DNA of 64,000 bases from Desulfonema magnum (GCF_017377395.1 NZ_CP061800.1:1860001-1924000), one strand, 5' to 3'; positions 26,893-36,165 are shown, counted from the stretch's first letter. The notes: a model not told the origin generated them from the letters alone. A program made the numbers and translations.

Positions 26893-29043
26893 ATGAAAAA
26901 AAGACCATTAAGCAGTTTAGCCGTTATTTTGATTTTGTTATTGGGAACAAGTTTTGTCACCCCGGCTCAGGCGCTTGTGGTCGGCAGCAACCTGAAGGTG
27001 ACGGAAGTCACCGGGACGACCGCGACTTTCAGCGCAAATTACGCCAACATGATGGGCTTCAGCGAAAAAGGGGCCTGCTGGAATATGGCCGACAATCCGA
27101 ACCCGCCGACGCTGGATAATTGTCTTGGCTCTGTCCAAATTCCGCTCACCAAGAACGGAGGCACGATTGAGGGACTGTCTCCCAATACCACCTATAATCT
27201 TATTATTTATGCGATAAAACTCAGCACCGATGAGGTGGGATACTCAAGGTCGAAGGACATGGTGTCTTTTAGCACCACTGCCTTTGAGACGACCACGACA
27301 ACCACAACCACGATTCCGGAAACAACGACGACAACTGTATTAGAAACAACAACGACCACTTCAACCTCCACCTCAACGTCCACGACTGTGCCCGTAACCA
27401 CAACCACCACAACGCTTCCGGTGACGACAACCACGGTTCCTCCGGAAACAACTACGAGTACGACTGTTTTGGAAACAACGACAACATCAACAACATCAAC
27501 ATCAACATCAACAACGACCACGACAACAACGACCACAACGACCACAACTTTCCCCGGGTATGCCTGTAATGACATTCTCCTGAGCTATGCCACCGTAACC
27601 GAGGATCAGCCAGTCGGGGACCCGGTCGGTGTGTTCTCCGCCGCAGATCCTGATATCGGGGATACTCACATTTTTTACCTAGTTGCGGGAGAAGGCAGCG
27701 CGGATAACCCCGCTTTCACCATTGAGGAGGACATGCTTAAAACTGCGGAGGAATTTGACTACGAGACAAAAAGCAGCTACACCATTCGTGTGAGAGCCTC
27801 GGACAGCAATGCCCTTACATGCGAAAAGCAGTTCACTGTCACCGTGGCAGACCCCAGGCTCGCACCGAGCGATATCCTCCTGAGCAACACCCAAATAGAT
27901 GAAAACATGCCGGAAGGCACAAAGATCGGTGTTTTTTCCACGGTTATTCCTAATCCCGGAGACACCCATGGCTATACTTTGGTTCCCGGGGAAGGCGATA
28001 CTGACAATGATTCATTTTACATCAGCGGCGATACGCTCAAGGCAAAGATATCTTTTGATTATGAGACTCAGAATACCTATGGCATCCGCGTCCAGACCGA
28101 TGAGGGAAAAGGCGGCACATTCCAAAAACACTTCACCATCACTGTGAATGATCTTGAAGGGCCGCCGGTCATCTCTGAAATTGAAGATCAGATCACAGAT
28201 GATGAAATTCCCGCGGGACCAATTCCCTTTACTGTGAGCGCTCCGGAAACACCTGCTGAGGAACTTGTTCTTGTGGGCGAGTCCCTGAATCCCATGCGGA
28301 TATCCAGCGAAAATATTGTCTTTGGCGGTTCCGGGAGAGACCGCAGTGTGACCCTTACGCCGTCACCGGGCGCTGGCACAGCCGTTATCCTCATCGCCGT
28401 AGGTGACGGGAATCAGGCCGTGACCGAGAGGTTCACCCTGACAGTGAACACGGGACCGATTTTTGACGCAATCAACATCCAGGTGGTGGACGCAGATATT
28501 GATAACACCGCGTCTGTCGGGGATACGTTGTGCTATACAGCGGTCATTCCCAACACCGGGGACCGGGATGCCGATGATGTTCTTTTTATTAATCCTGTTC
28601 CTGAAAACACCACATATCTGGCTGACAGCCTGGAATCGCCTTTTGGCGTATCTGTTTATAACAGCGATGAAAATCAGATTGAGTGGCGCGGTGACATTGT
28701 CGCTGGTCATGATATGCAGATTATTTTTAATGTCACAGCAGACCCCGGTGTTGAAGTGGAAGACCTTCTCCTGGACCAGTGGACCATTTTTTATGATTCA
28801 ACTGGTGACGGTATCAGAAACGCCATTGTGCAGCCAGATGAAGACAGCCTGATTCCGGAACGTGGCTGTTCAAAAGGCGACATTGACGCCAACGAAATCA
28901 TTGATCTGCGTGACGCCATACGGATTCTGAAACTATTATCAGGAAAATATGCTGTTATCTGCATGGATGCGGATGTAAACGATGACGGCAAAATTGGGAT
29001 TGAAGAACTGATTTACATCTTTAAAAATATCAGCGTAAAATAA
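26893..29043 (+). CDS. secreted modular protein: Thr-rich linker, cadherin-like repeats, DUF11, C-terminal dockerin
   Basis: 716 aa. A signal peptide (KKRPLSSLAVILILLLGTSFVTPAQA, cut near 27) is followed by a fibronectin III-like domain (~28-125). Next is a threonine linker of about 95 residues (~128-222) with TTTTT and STST runs. Two cadherin-like domains follow (ILLSYATVTEDQPVGDPVG and ILLSNTQIDENMPEGTKIG). After an Ig-like part, a DUF11 domain (DADDVLFINPVPENTTYL) begins near 555. The last 60 residues carry a type I dockerin pair: KGDIDANEIIDLRDAIRIL and DADVNDDGKIGIEELIYIF. It is probably cell surface or matrix, binding calcium and a cohesin partner not seen here. Confidence 0.88.
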   Translation: MKKRPLSSLAVILILLLGTSFVTPAQALVVGSNLKVTEVTGTTATFSANYANMMGFSEKGACWNMADNPNPPTLDNCLGSVQIPLTKNGGTIEGLSPNTTYNLIIYAIKLSTDEVGYSRSKDMVSFSTTAFETTTTTTTTIPETTTTTVLETTTTTSTSTSTSTTVPVTTTTTTLPVTTTTVPPETTTSTTVLETTTTSTTSTSTSTTTTTTTTTTTTTFPGYACNDILLSYATVTEDQPVGDPVGVFSAADPDIGDTHIFYLVAGEGSADNPAFTIEEDMLKTAEEFDYETKSSYTIRVRASDSNALTCEKQFTVTVADPRLAPSDILLSNTQIDENMPEGTKIGVFSTVIPNPGDTHGYTLVPGEGDTDNDSFYISGDTLKAKISFDYETQNTYGIRVQTDEGKGGTFQKHFTITVNDLEGPPVISEIEDQITDDEIPAGPIPFTVSAPETPAEELVLVGESLNPMRISSENIVFGGSGRDRSVTLTPSPGAGTAVILIAVGDGNQAVTERFTLTVNTGPIFDAINIQVVDADIDNTASVGDTLCYTAVIPNTGDRDADDVLFINPVPENTTYLADSLESPFGVSVYNSDENQIEWRGDIVAGHDMQIIFNVTADPGVEVEDLLLDQWTIFYDSTGDGIRNAIVQPDEDSLIPERGCSKGDIDANEIIDLRDAIRILKLLSGKYAVICMDADVNDDGKIGIEELIYIFKNISVK

Positions 29044-29450
29044 GCTGATTATAACGGATTCAGGGGAGACTGGCCAAGCCCTGTGGGGGCGGCATATTTG
29101 CAGCTATTTCTGTTTCTGACAGATTTTGCTGATCCGTCATATTTCCGAAAGTACAGGGAAAGAAGATAAGAAAAGGAAAATGCGCCTTCCCCTTCTTATC
29201 CTTTTTCCCTGTACTTTCGGCCGGACTCAATTCCCAATTATCAATTATCAATTATCAATTATCAATTCCCAATTATCAATTCCCAATTATCAATTCCCAA
29301 TTATCAATTCCCAATTATCAATTATCAATTATCAATTATCAATTAAGTACCCGGACATATATTGTCAGGCAGGAGTATCAGCAAAATTCCCCGAACCGGC
29401 TTAAATGAGACTCGGATAAAAATACCGGAAAACTTTTGTCCAGGTACTTA
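29044..29450. repeat. gap filled with element end, palindrome, tandem words and a second palindrome
   Basis: 29044-29105 is a left end of the GGGGAGG family (CTGATTATAACGGATTCAGG). 29144-29220 is a palindrome with CCGAAAGTACAGGG arms. 29228-29345 is a tandem array of AATTATC and AATTCCC words. 29344-29450 has AAGTACCCGGACA and TGTCCAGGTACTT ends. No gene. Confidence 0.75.
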
Positions 29451-29834
29451 TCAATTCTGTTTTATTTCAAATAAGTTGCAGTCATAATCTGTGACAAATG
29501 TGAGAAACGAGCCGTCTTCCCTGGGGATTTGGCGAATTTCCACTTCCATTGTCCGGCATCTGCTGAGAAAATCTTCAACATCACCGAGTTCAAGACAAAC
29601 ATGCTCAATTCTTTGATTATCAAAGCGTTTCTGATGATCAATAAAAATTTCAAAATGAATTTTGTCGTCAGCATAATTGACGATTTTATATTCTGAATCC
29701 AAATTGAAAATTTGTTTTGAAAGCTGACTCGGAACCATTCTCGTATTTTTCTTTTCCAAACCTAAAAGCGTTTCATAAAATTTGTCGCTGTTTTCTTCAG
29801 AACTGCAAACAAGCGCAATGTGTTTCAGTACCAT
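29451..29834 (-). CDS. VOC (glyoxalase/dioxygenase) superfamily protein
   Basis: 127 aa, one VOC unit. Seen: LKHIALVCSSEENSDKFYETLLGLEKK at the start, IEHVCLELGDVEDFL near 80, and FVTDYDCNLFEIKQ at the end. Potential metal ligands are H5, H78 and E122. The small, cysteine-poor fold binds a divalent metal; the substrate cannot be told. GGAG precedes the ATG. Alone between repeats. Confidence 0.85.
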   Translation of the reverse strand: MVLKHIALVCSSEENSDKFYETLLGLEKKNTRMVPSQLSKQIFNLDSEYKIVNYADDKIHFEIFIDHQKRFDNQRIEHVCLELGDVEDFLSRCRTMEVEIRQIPREDGSFLTFVTDYDCNLFEIKQN

Positions 29835-29939
29835 TTATTATTCTCCTGTCTTAGAAAATCACTATATGGAAAATTCAAACTTATCCTCGTTCCCATAGTT
29901 CATGCGGAAATGCCTTTCGGACGTTTAGCATCCTGTGCA

Positions 29940-30099
29940 GCGGACGGATTCGGGACGCGAAGCGTCCGCGCTGCATTCCCACGCGAAGCGTGGGAACGAG
30001 ATCAAACACTCTTAACACCTAACACCCTTAACACCTAACACTCTTAACACCTAACACCTAACACTCTTAACACCTAACACTCTTAACACCTAACACCTT
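29940..30099. repeat. GCGAAGCGT palindromes and CTTAACACC tandem repeats
   Basis: CGGGACGCGAAGCGTCCGCG and CCCACGCGAAGCGTGGG are two hairpins with the same GCGAAGC loop. From 30005 to 30099, units of CTTAACACCTAACACT repeat roughly seven times. The stop codon of the aldolase gene sits in the last unit. Confidence 0.7.
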
Positions 30100-32206
30100 A
30101 TCTGGGAAAAGCCGCAGCATTTCCGCCGTCCACGGGCAGGGCCGCCCCTGTGGTCGGCGTTAAATCGCTGGCGAAAAAAACAACTGCATTACCGACATGC
30201 TCCGCCAGTACCCGTTGTTTCAGCAGGCTTCTTTGGCAATAATACTCCTGCAGGCCTTCCGGATCAAGTCCCCGGGATTTCATTCGGTCAGGCCCCACAA
30301 GTTCCCACAGTCCAGAACATACGTTTTCATCACCAAAGACCGCGTCCGGATTGACCATATTGACCCGAACCCCCATTTCTGCCAATTCCAACGCTGCGAT
30401 TTTGGCAAGCTGATGCGCTCCTGCTTTGGAGGCACTGTACGCGCCAAAAGCAGCACCCGGATCAAAAACATTTTTTGTACTGATCACCACGATATTCCCA
30501 CCGGTTCCCTGTCTTCTGAAAATAGGAACAGCGGCTTTGATGACAGTAAATGTCCCCTTGAGATTGACAGCAATGACCTGATCCAGTTTTTCAGGTTCAA
30601 GGTCCTCGATCTTTGCAACATGGGCGATTCCCGCATTTGGTACGACAATATCAATGCCGCCAAATTTACAGGCAACAGCTTCAAACGCGTTTTCCACAGA
30701 TTTATAATCCGTGACATCAAACGCCATCGGCTCCACCAGGCTGGTGTCATAGGTCTCGGTCAGAATGGAATAAGCTGTTTCCAGGCGGATTTCGTCAATA
30801 TCGGATATCACCACTGCTGCTCCGGCAGCGAGCAACTGTTTTGCAATACCAAACCCGATTGCGCCGCCGCCGCCGGTGATGATGGCTACCTGCCCCTGAA
30901 GCGGCCGCGGAGGAGAACTGCTCAGTTTTTTCTGCTGAAGGCTCCAGTATTCCATATCAAAGATGTGATCCTCGGAAATGGGAACATATGCGCCCAATGT
31001 GTTTGCACGGTGTTTGGCATGTATGGTATGTTCACCAATATCCGCGGCAATACGCGCCGCATTTCGGGTGGTTCCCAGGGCAATAAGTCCCAGACCCCCG
31101 ACCAAAAAGAGCAGGGGAAAAGGATCCGAATCGCTCTGATCTGTTTTGTTCGTCGCGGCATGATCACGGAAATAACGCTGATAATCCTCTTTAAAGGTAT
31201 TCACCGCATGATCTGCGATGCGTTTAAGGTCATTGTCATCTTCAGGAACAGATTCAATATATGCTATGGTGTTCTTTGTACGGATGGCGTGGTCAGGGGT
31301 AAGCACACCGGAACGGCATATTTCCAAAGCTTCTTTGGAAAGAGATGTATTTATGAGATCAGAATCGCTCCGGGTCTCCGCATAAAACCGGCGCAATTTT
31401 CCGTCAGCATCCAAATGAGCGCAGGCTCCCCGGATCACCTGAACGCATCGTGCCAATGCGGACTCGGCGTTTGCAGGACGTGACAGATCATTGCGACGCG
31501 TTATTAATGGTCTGCCTTGTATCTGCTCTTTGATATATGTTTCTGCCCGGGTCACATAAGTGATCATTTTCTCATATGATGCTCTGGCATCCTCGGCAAA
31601 GGTGAATATCCCGTGGTTTATAATGACAATTCCGTCAATATCTGAATTTTTCTCGTAGCTGTCAATGACTGCTTTTGCCAGGGGAAGACCGGACATGATA
31701 TAGGGCAGGACCGCAATTTTTTTCCCCAGGGCCTCTTTCAGAATATCTTCAGCGTGTTTCTGATGCGTCAGCACGAGGATGCTGTCCGCGTGGGTGTGAT
31801 CAATGTATTTATGCGGAAGAAAAGCATGTAGCAGCGATTCAACAGACGGATCCGGAGCGTAAGCAATGGCCTGATGGATTTTTAACTGATTATCCATTTC
31901 TTCGGCTGAGAGAGATTCAAGACCTCTGAGTTTTCGAAGGGGTTCCAAATTCAGAGCGGCAAAGCCCTCCGGCTCAATGACTGACATATCCCGGCCGCTG
32001 CCTTTGACAAAAATCACATGTTTTTTTTCGCCCATAATGTTTTTAACGGGCATTTTTACGGAGGTGTTACCGCCGCCATGAAGAACCAGTCTGCTGTCAG
32101 CACCGAGGAGGCGGGAGGTATAGACCCGCAGGACAAAGTCTGTTGGATAATCAGCGTATTTTTTGACAAATGTCTGCAACGCGTTTTCATTAAAAAGATT
32201 TTCCAT
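30098..32206 (-). CDS. bifunctional class II aldolase / short-chain dehydrogenase (RhaD-SDR type)
   Basis: 702 aa. Residues ~20-420 are a class II aldolase/epimerase domain (LVLHGGGNTSVK, IDHTHADSIL with the metal histidines, INHGIFTFAE). Residues ~425-700 are an SDR domain with GQVAIITGGGGAIGFGIAKQL, NAGIAHV and the YSASK catalytic pair. In known members the aldolase splits a sugar-1-phosphate such as rhamnulose-1-P and the dehydrogenase oxidises lactaldehyde. The substrate here is inferred from the family. GAGAGGA precedes the ATG. No other sugar-use genes are adjacent. Confidence 0.88.
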   Translation of the reverse strand: MENLFNENALQTFVKKYADYPTDFVLRVYTSRLLGADSRLVLHGGGNTSVKMPVKNIMGEKKHVIFVKGSGRDMSVIEPEGFAALNLEPLRKLRGLESLSAEEMDNQLKIHQAIAYAPDPSVESLLHAFLPHKYIDHTHADSILVLTHQKHAEDILKEALGKKIAVLPYIMSGLPLAKAVIDSYEKNSDIDGIVIINHGIFTFAEDARASYEKMITYVTRAETYIKEQIQGRPLITRRNDLSRPANAESALARCVQVIRGACAHLDADGKLRRFYAETRSDSDLINTSLSKEALEICRSGVLTPDHAIRTKNTIAYIESVPEDDNDLKRIADHAVNTFKEDYQRYFRDHAATNKTDQSDSDPFPLLFLVGGLGLIALGTTRNAARIAADIGEHTIHAKHRANTLGAYVPISEDHIFDMEYWSLQQKKLSSSPPRPLQGQVAIITGGGGAIGFGIAKQLLAAGAAVVISDIDEIRLETAYSILTETYDTSLVEPMAFDVTDYKSVENAFEAVACKFGGIDIVVPNAGIAHVAKIEDLEPEKLDQVIAVNLKGTFTVIKAAVPIFRRQGTGGNIVVISTKNVFDPGAAFGAYSASKAGAHQLAKIAALELAEMGVRVNMVNPDAVFGDENVCSGLWELVGPDRMKSRGLDPEGLQEYYCQRSLLKQRVLAEHVGNAVVFFASDLTPTTGAALPVDGGNAAAFPR

Positions 32207-32302
32207 GTATTCCTCTCTTTTTTTATGTTCTCAACCGTGTTTCCGGGGATAATATACTGAATTCGGGGATATCATTCCGGAATGCCAGGCTTACAGTTTC
32301 AG

Positions 32303-33130
32303 CAGATCGAAAATTTTTTCCGGACATCGAAAATTTTTTCCGGAGTGCAAAAATTAAGCGAAGCGGTTTTTTGCATCAGATCGAAAATTTTTTCCGGACA
32401 TCAAAACTTTTTTCCGGAGTGCAAAAATAGAGCGAAGCGGTTTTTTGCATCAGATCGAAAGTCTTTTCCGGACATCGAAAATTTTTTCCGGAGTGCAAAA
32501 ATTAAGCGAAGCGGTTTTTTGCATCAGATCGAAAGTCTTTTCCGGACATCGAAAATTTTTTCCGGAGTGCAAAAATTAAGCGAAGCGGTTTTTTGCATCA
32601 GATCGAAAATTTTTTCCGGAGTGCAAAAATTAAGCGAAGCGGTTTTTTGCATCAGATCGAAAGTCTTTTCCGGACATCGAAAATTTTTTCCGGAGTGCAA
32701 AAATTAAGCGAAGCGGTTTTTTGCATCAGATCGAAAATTTTTTCCGGACATCAAAACTTTTTTCCGGAGTGCAAAAATAGAGCGAAGCGGTTTTTTGCAT
32801 CAGATCGAAAATTTTTTCCGGACATCAAAACTTTTTTCCGGAGTGCAAAAATAGAGCGAAGCGGTTTTTTGCATCAGATCGAAAGTCTTTTCCGGACATC
32901 GAAAATTTTTTCCGGAGTGCAAAAATTAAGCGAAGCGGTTTTTTGCATCAGATCGAAAGTCTTTTCCGGACATCGAAAATTTTTTCCGGAGTGCAAAAAT
33001 TAAGCGAAGCGGTTTTTTGCATCAGATCGAAACTTTTTTCCGGACATCAAAACTTTTTTCCGGAGTGCAAAAAACCGCTTCGCTCTATTTTTGCACTCCT
33101 TTTGTGCCGAAGATTTTTCGATCTGCTGAG
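32303..33130. repeat. 74-bp tandem array, eleven units
   Basis: Units start at CAGATCGAAA at 32303, 32377, 32451, 32525, 32599, 32653, 32727, 32801, 32875, 32949 and 33023; spacing is 74 except one of 54. Each unit has two CGAAAAT/CTTTTTTCCGG segments, then GGAGTGCAAAAAT, AGCGAAGCGG and TTTTTTGCAT, a small hairpin. The last unit closes with an inverted hairpin (GGAGTGCAAAAAACCGC and TTTTTGCACTCC) and CGATCTGCTG, the inverse of CAGCAGATCG at the start. Long frames over it (e.g. 32282-32707) are not genes. Confidence 0.95.
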
Positions 33131-33469
33131 TTTGGCAATATTTCCGATGTCCGGAAATCGGTATATCTTGCCAAACTGAAAGTTTGGCACTCCGAATAAT
33201 TTACATAACCCGGTTATCAGAAAATGTCCAGCTTCAGAACACCGCCGTATTTTTGTTTACCCTGTTTTTTAATACTATCAGGCTGATTTTAAGCTAAAAT
33301 ATAAAAATTAAGAAAAAAAACTGTCCTGTATGTCAAACATTTTCTTAATGCAGCTAAAACTTATTGAACTTATTTGTTCATTTTGTTATGCTCAATTTGT
33401 CAGACAGACCATGACAAAAAAGATTTCTGAACTTTTTATAATTTTTTAAAAAAGATACTTGCCTGAGCA
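33131..33469. other. intergenic leader before the ECF sigma gene
   Basis: No gene is seen. AAAATGTCCAGCTTCAGAACACC (33222-33244) resembles one arm of the GTGTTCTAAAAC element. The rest is A+T-rich and includes runs such as TTATAATTTTTTAAAAAAG just before the start, which may hold the promoter. Confidence 0.5.
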
Positions 33470-34045
33470 ATGGATAAGAATATAAATGAAACTGCTTCAT
33501 CCGATCAGGATGCCGCACAGGTCAGGGCCTTTCAGAAAGGGGACAAATCCGGATTTGACAAGCTTGTCCTCAAATATAAAGACAACGTGTTTAATATGTG
33601 TTATTATCTGTTCGGAGATTATTCCGAAGCAGAAAACTGCGCCCGGGAAACATTTCTGAATCTGTATGAGGATATAAAAGATTTCAGATTCAAAACAAAA
33701 TGTTATATACTTATTTATCAAATTGCGGTCAGCGTGTGCAACAGCAAACTCAAAAGACTCAGCACGCGGAAAATGAATCTGCTGAATGATATTGAAGCAT
33801 CAGAAGCATCTGATGACAATTCTTTAAGCGATTCTGAAACAAAAGACCGGTCCGAGGCTATCCGGCAACAAATCAGCTCATTGCCCTCGGATACAAGGCT
33901 TCTGCTTGTCCTGCGTGACATCCAGGGACTCTCGAGCGAGGATATCGCGGAAATTACCGCTTTAAAAGTCATTGCTGTAAAGTCGGGGCTTTTCAGGGCA
34001 AGGGATATGCTCAGAGAAAAATTAAAAAGAAAGAATGTGATATAA
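33470..34045 (+). CDS. ECF-type RNA polymerase sigma factor
   Basis: 191 aa. Sigma region 2: AFQKGDKSGFDKLVLKYKDNVFNMCYYLFGDYSEAENCARETFLNLYE (residues ~20-68). Region 4 with HTH: LPSDTRLLLVLRDIQGLSSEDIAEITALKVIAVKSGLFRARDML (~143-185). A 40-residue acidic serine linker (EASEASDDNSLSDSETK) separates the two. No region 3, as for ECF factors. The anti-sigma-Wzz gene starts 1 base after its stop, so the pair is coupled. Confidence 0.92.
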   Translation: MDKNINETASSDQDAAQVRAFQKGDKSGFDKLVLKYKDNVFNMCYYLFGDYSEAENCARETFLNLYEDIKDFRFKTKCYILIYQIAVSVCNSKLKRLSTRKMNLLNDIEASEASDDNSLSDSETKDRSEAIRQQISSLPSDTRLLLVLRDIQGLSSEDIAEITALKVIAVKSGLFRARDMLREKLKRKNVI

Positions 34046-34046
34046 A

Positions 34047-35891
34047 ATGGAATGCGCCAAGGCCAGAACACTGATGTCCGAATATATTGACGGGTCCGCG
34101 GATACGCAAACAACAAAAGCGTTAAAAGCCCATCTTGCGGAGTGCGAAAAATGTAAGAAAACATTTTTCTCATTAAGAACATTAGTTAAGGAACTTGGCT
34201 CCCTGGAAGCTGCCAAAGCCCCGGAAAATTTTCTCGACAGGCTTCATGAAGAAATGGTCCCGAAATTCGAGTTCGGAGAATTCATACGAAACCTGTTTTT
34301 TCCTCCGCATGTCCGTCTCCCTTTTTTAACGTGGCAGCGCCGCTGGTTTCTCATTCTTCCGTTTTGTCTCTGCATGATCGCGGGGATGTATATTTCAATG
34401 GCAACACCGAAAATTTACAGCGTAAGCACATTAATTCTGGCTGACCCTAAGACCATATCTGACGAATATATTCAACCGATTACAGAACTGCTTGTCCGAC
34501 AACGATTAACCACCATCACACAGGAGATAAAAAGCCCCAAGTATATTAAACAGGTGGTAAAAGAAGCAGGACTCTTTTCAGCCCCGGAATACAGACAGAT
34601 GCGCCCTCATGAGAAAATTACCGAGGTGCGTAAGAACCTGTCTGTGAGCATGACAAAATTCCAAGGCGGAACAGATTCTTTCAGAATCTCACTCAAAGGA
34701 AAATATCCTGAAAAAATTACACAGGCGGTGAACCTTCTGGCAACTTATTTTATTCGTGAAAGCATCAGAATCATGGAGGAGCAGGTTGCCGAAGCCAGTC
34801 ATTTTTTTCAGGAGGAAATTAAGGAAAAAGAGAAGCAGCTCACAGGGTTCGGAAACATCATCGGGGAATACCGTAAAAAGCATTTGAAAAGCCTTCCTGA
34901 ACAACTTGGTTCCAATCTGAACATGCTTGCAGGATTTCGGAGACAACTGAATGCAAAGCAGGAAAGCCTTAAAGATGAAAAAATCAGACAGATCCGGCTT
35001 GAGGGCCAGATGGAGGAAATCCAATGGGAACTGGAAAATTATGTGCCTGAGACGCAGCCTCCCGAGGCGGTGCCCGACCCCCCGCGGGAATCAGCAGATA
35101 TGTCAGCATTAAAGCGGCTCAGGAAGCAGTATGAAGTGCTTATGAGCCGATATACACAGCAACATCCGGATATGATCAGACTGAAAGAAAAAATTGCTGA
35201 ACTTGAGGCAAAAATTGTAAATGAATCACAAAAAAAGGTCGAAGTTCCGGTTCCTGAAAATCCAGAAAACAAAACCGATCTGGCTGCTGCCAAATATAAA
35301 TTTACAAAAGAAAATCAGCTTAAAGAAATAAGGCTGCAATATGAGTCTGTCCGAAAAACGATCCCGCGGCTTGAGACTGACATCTCAGGGCTGCATAATA
35401 AAATAAGTGAATACGAGAAGCGGATAGATGAGACACCCATAAGGAAACAGGAAATTGCAGTGCTGGAGAAAGAATATAAGGATATTCAGGAGTCCTATGA
35501 TTCGCTGTTAAAAAGAAAACAGGACACAGATATTGCCATTCTCAGGGAAAGAAAATCAAGGGCCAGACGTTTCCGTATTCTGGATACGGCCGACGTTCCT
35601 CAGCATCCTGTGTGGCCGAACGTAAAGCGGTTATTTATTTTCTCTGTGAGCGCGGGTCTGCTGGTGGGGTTCGGACTGATTTTTTTACTGGAAATTTATC
35701 GAAGATTTTATAATGTCGTCGTATTCCGGCCCCAAAGCGGGGCAGGGAAAATACTCAGTCAGACCGTGACTTTTGTTTCAGTCCTGACAGCGTTTATCCT
35801 GTTTTTCGGGTTCTCCGTACTGGCTTTGAAGGAGACAGCGTATAATATGGGAGCTGTGGGAGAAGTTGTTGAAAAATTTTTAAGGTTCTGA
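34047..35891 (+). CDS. anti-sigma zinc finger fused to a Wzz/GNVR polysaccharide co-polymerase
   Basis: 614 aa. Residues 1-40 form a ZAS zinc finger with ligands C3, H29, C33 and C36 (HLAECEKC). After ~60 residues, two membrane segments (about 105-125, RWFLILPFCLCMIAGMYIS, and about 530-553, LFIFSVSAGLLVGFGLIFLL) enclose a long periplasmic region. That region is a Wzz fold start (YSVSTLILADPKTISDEY), a coiled coil (~235-490) and a GNVR-like stretch (EKEYKDIQESYDSLLKRKQDTDIA) ending DVPQHPVWPN. A third hydrophobic segment lies near the C-terminus. This is the plan of chain-length regulators, with a cytoplasmic anti-sigma head added. Inferred: polymer length or flux is read by the co-polymerase and passed to the sigma factor. 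Confidence 0.85.
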   Translation: MECAKARTLMSEYIDGSADTQTTKALKAHLAECEKCKKTFFSLRTLVKELGSLEAAKAPENFLDRLHEEMVPKFEFGEFIRNLFFPPHVRLPFLTWQRRWFLILPFCLCMIAGMYISMATPKIYSVSTLILADPKTISDEYIQPITELLVRQRLTTITQEIKSPKYIKQVVKEAGLFSAPEYRQMRPHEKITEVRKNLSVSMTKFQGGTDSFRISLKGKYPEKITQAVNLLATYFIRESIRIMEEQVAEASHFFQEEIKEKEKQLTGFGNIIGEYRKKHLKSLPEQLGSNLNMLAGFRRQLNAKQESLKDEKIRQIRLEGQMEEIQWELENYVPETQPPEAVPDPPRESADMSALKRLRKQYEVLMSRYTQQHPDMIRLKEKIAELEAKIVNESQKKVEVPVPENPENKTDLAAAKYKFTKENQLKEIRLQYESVRKTIPRLETDISGLHNKISEYEKRIDETPIRKQEIAVLEKEYKDIQESYDSLLKRKQDTDIAILRERKSRARRFRILDTADVPQHPVWPNVKRLFIFSVSAGLLVGFGLIFLLEIYRRFYNVVVFRPQSGAGKILSQTVTFVSVLTAFILFFGFSVLALKETAYNMGAVGEVVEKFLRF

Positions 35892-35933
35892 GTCTTCTGT
35901 CATCAGCAGATCAAAACTTTTCAGAGGACATAT

Positions 35934-36165
35934 TTAAGTACCTGATCAAATGTTTTGCAATGCCACGAAGGCACGAAGGCGCGAAGTCTCACGAAGGCGC
36001 TTTGGGTCTGTAACAAAATAAGCTTTCCGGTTTCCGCATTTCTCATTTATCCTGTTATTAAATGCGGAACTGATAATTTGCTCAGGTTATTTTGTTACAA
36101 GCCCTTTGTGTTTCTTTGTGTCTTCGTGTCTTTTCAGACGACGGCTTAGGTTAAGTACTTATGAT
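35934..36165. repeat. AAGTACC-ended palindromic element
   Basis: Ends TTAAGTACCTGATCAAA and TTAAGTACTTATGATC. Inside are CACGAAGGCACGAAGG (35966-) and CTTTGTGTCTTCGTGTC (36112-) arms, and a smaller hairpin with GTAACAAAATAA and TTATTTTGTTAC. It fills most of the gap to the Uma2 gene. Confidence 0.65.

Noticed and set aside
27207..27575. 122-aa valine-rich minus frame
   Set aside because: Antisense shadow of the threonine linker (ACN codons read backward give valine).
29005..29250. Genes in the palindromic gap after the dockerin protein
   Set aside because: Short frames on both strands are mirror images within a palindrome and tandem repeats.
30197..31483. 428-aa plus frame
   Set aside because: Antisense of the bifunctional aldolase/dehydrogenase, whose motifs (YSASK, GGGGAIG) are clear on the minus strand.
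32282..32707. 141-aa frame and overlapping frames in the 74-bp array
   Set aside because: They are products of a stop-free repeat read in rotating phase. No ribosome site, and the same residues appear in three frames.
32303..33096. Possible CRISPR array (regular repeats)
   Set aside because: Whole 74-bp units are repeated with no unique spacers, no cas genes are nearby, and each unit has its own internal hairpin. It is a tandem array, not CRISPR.
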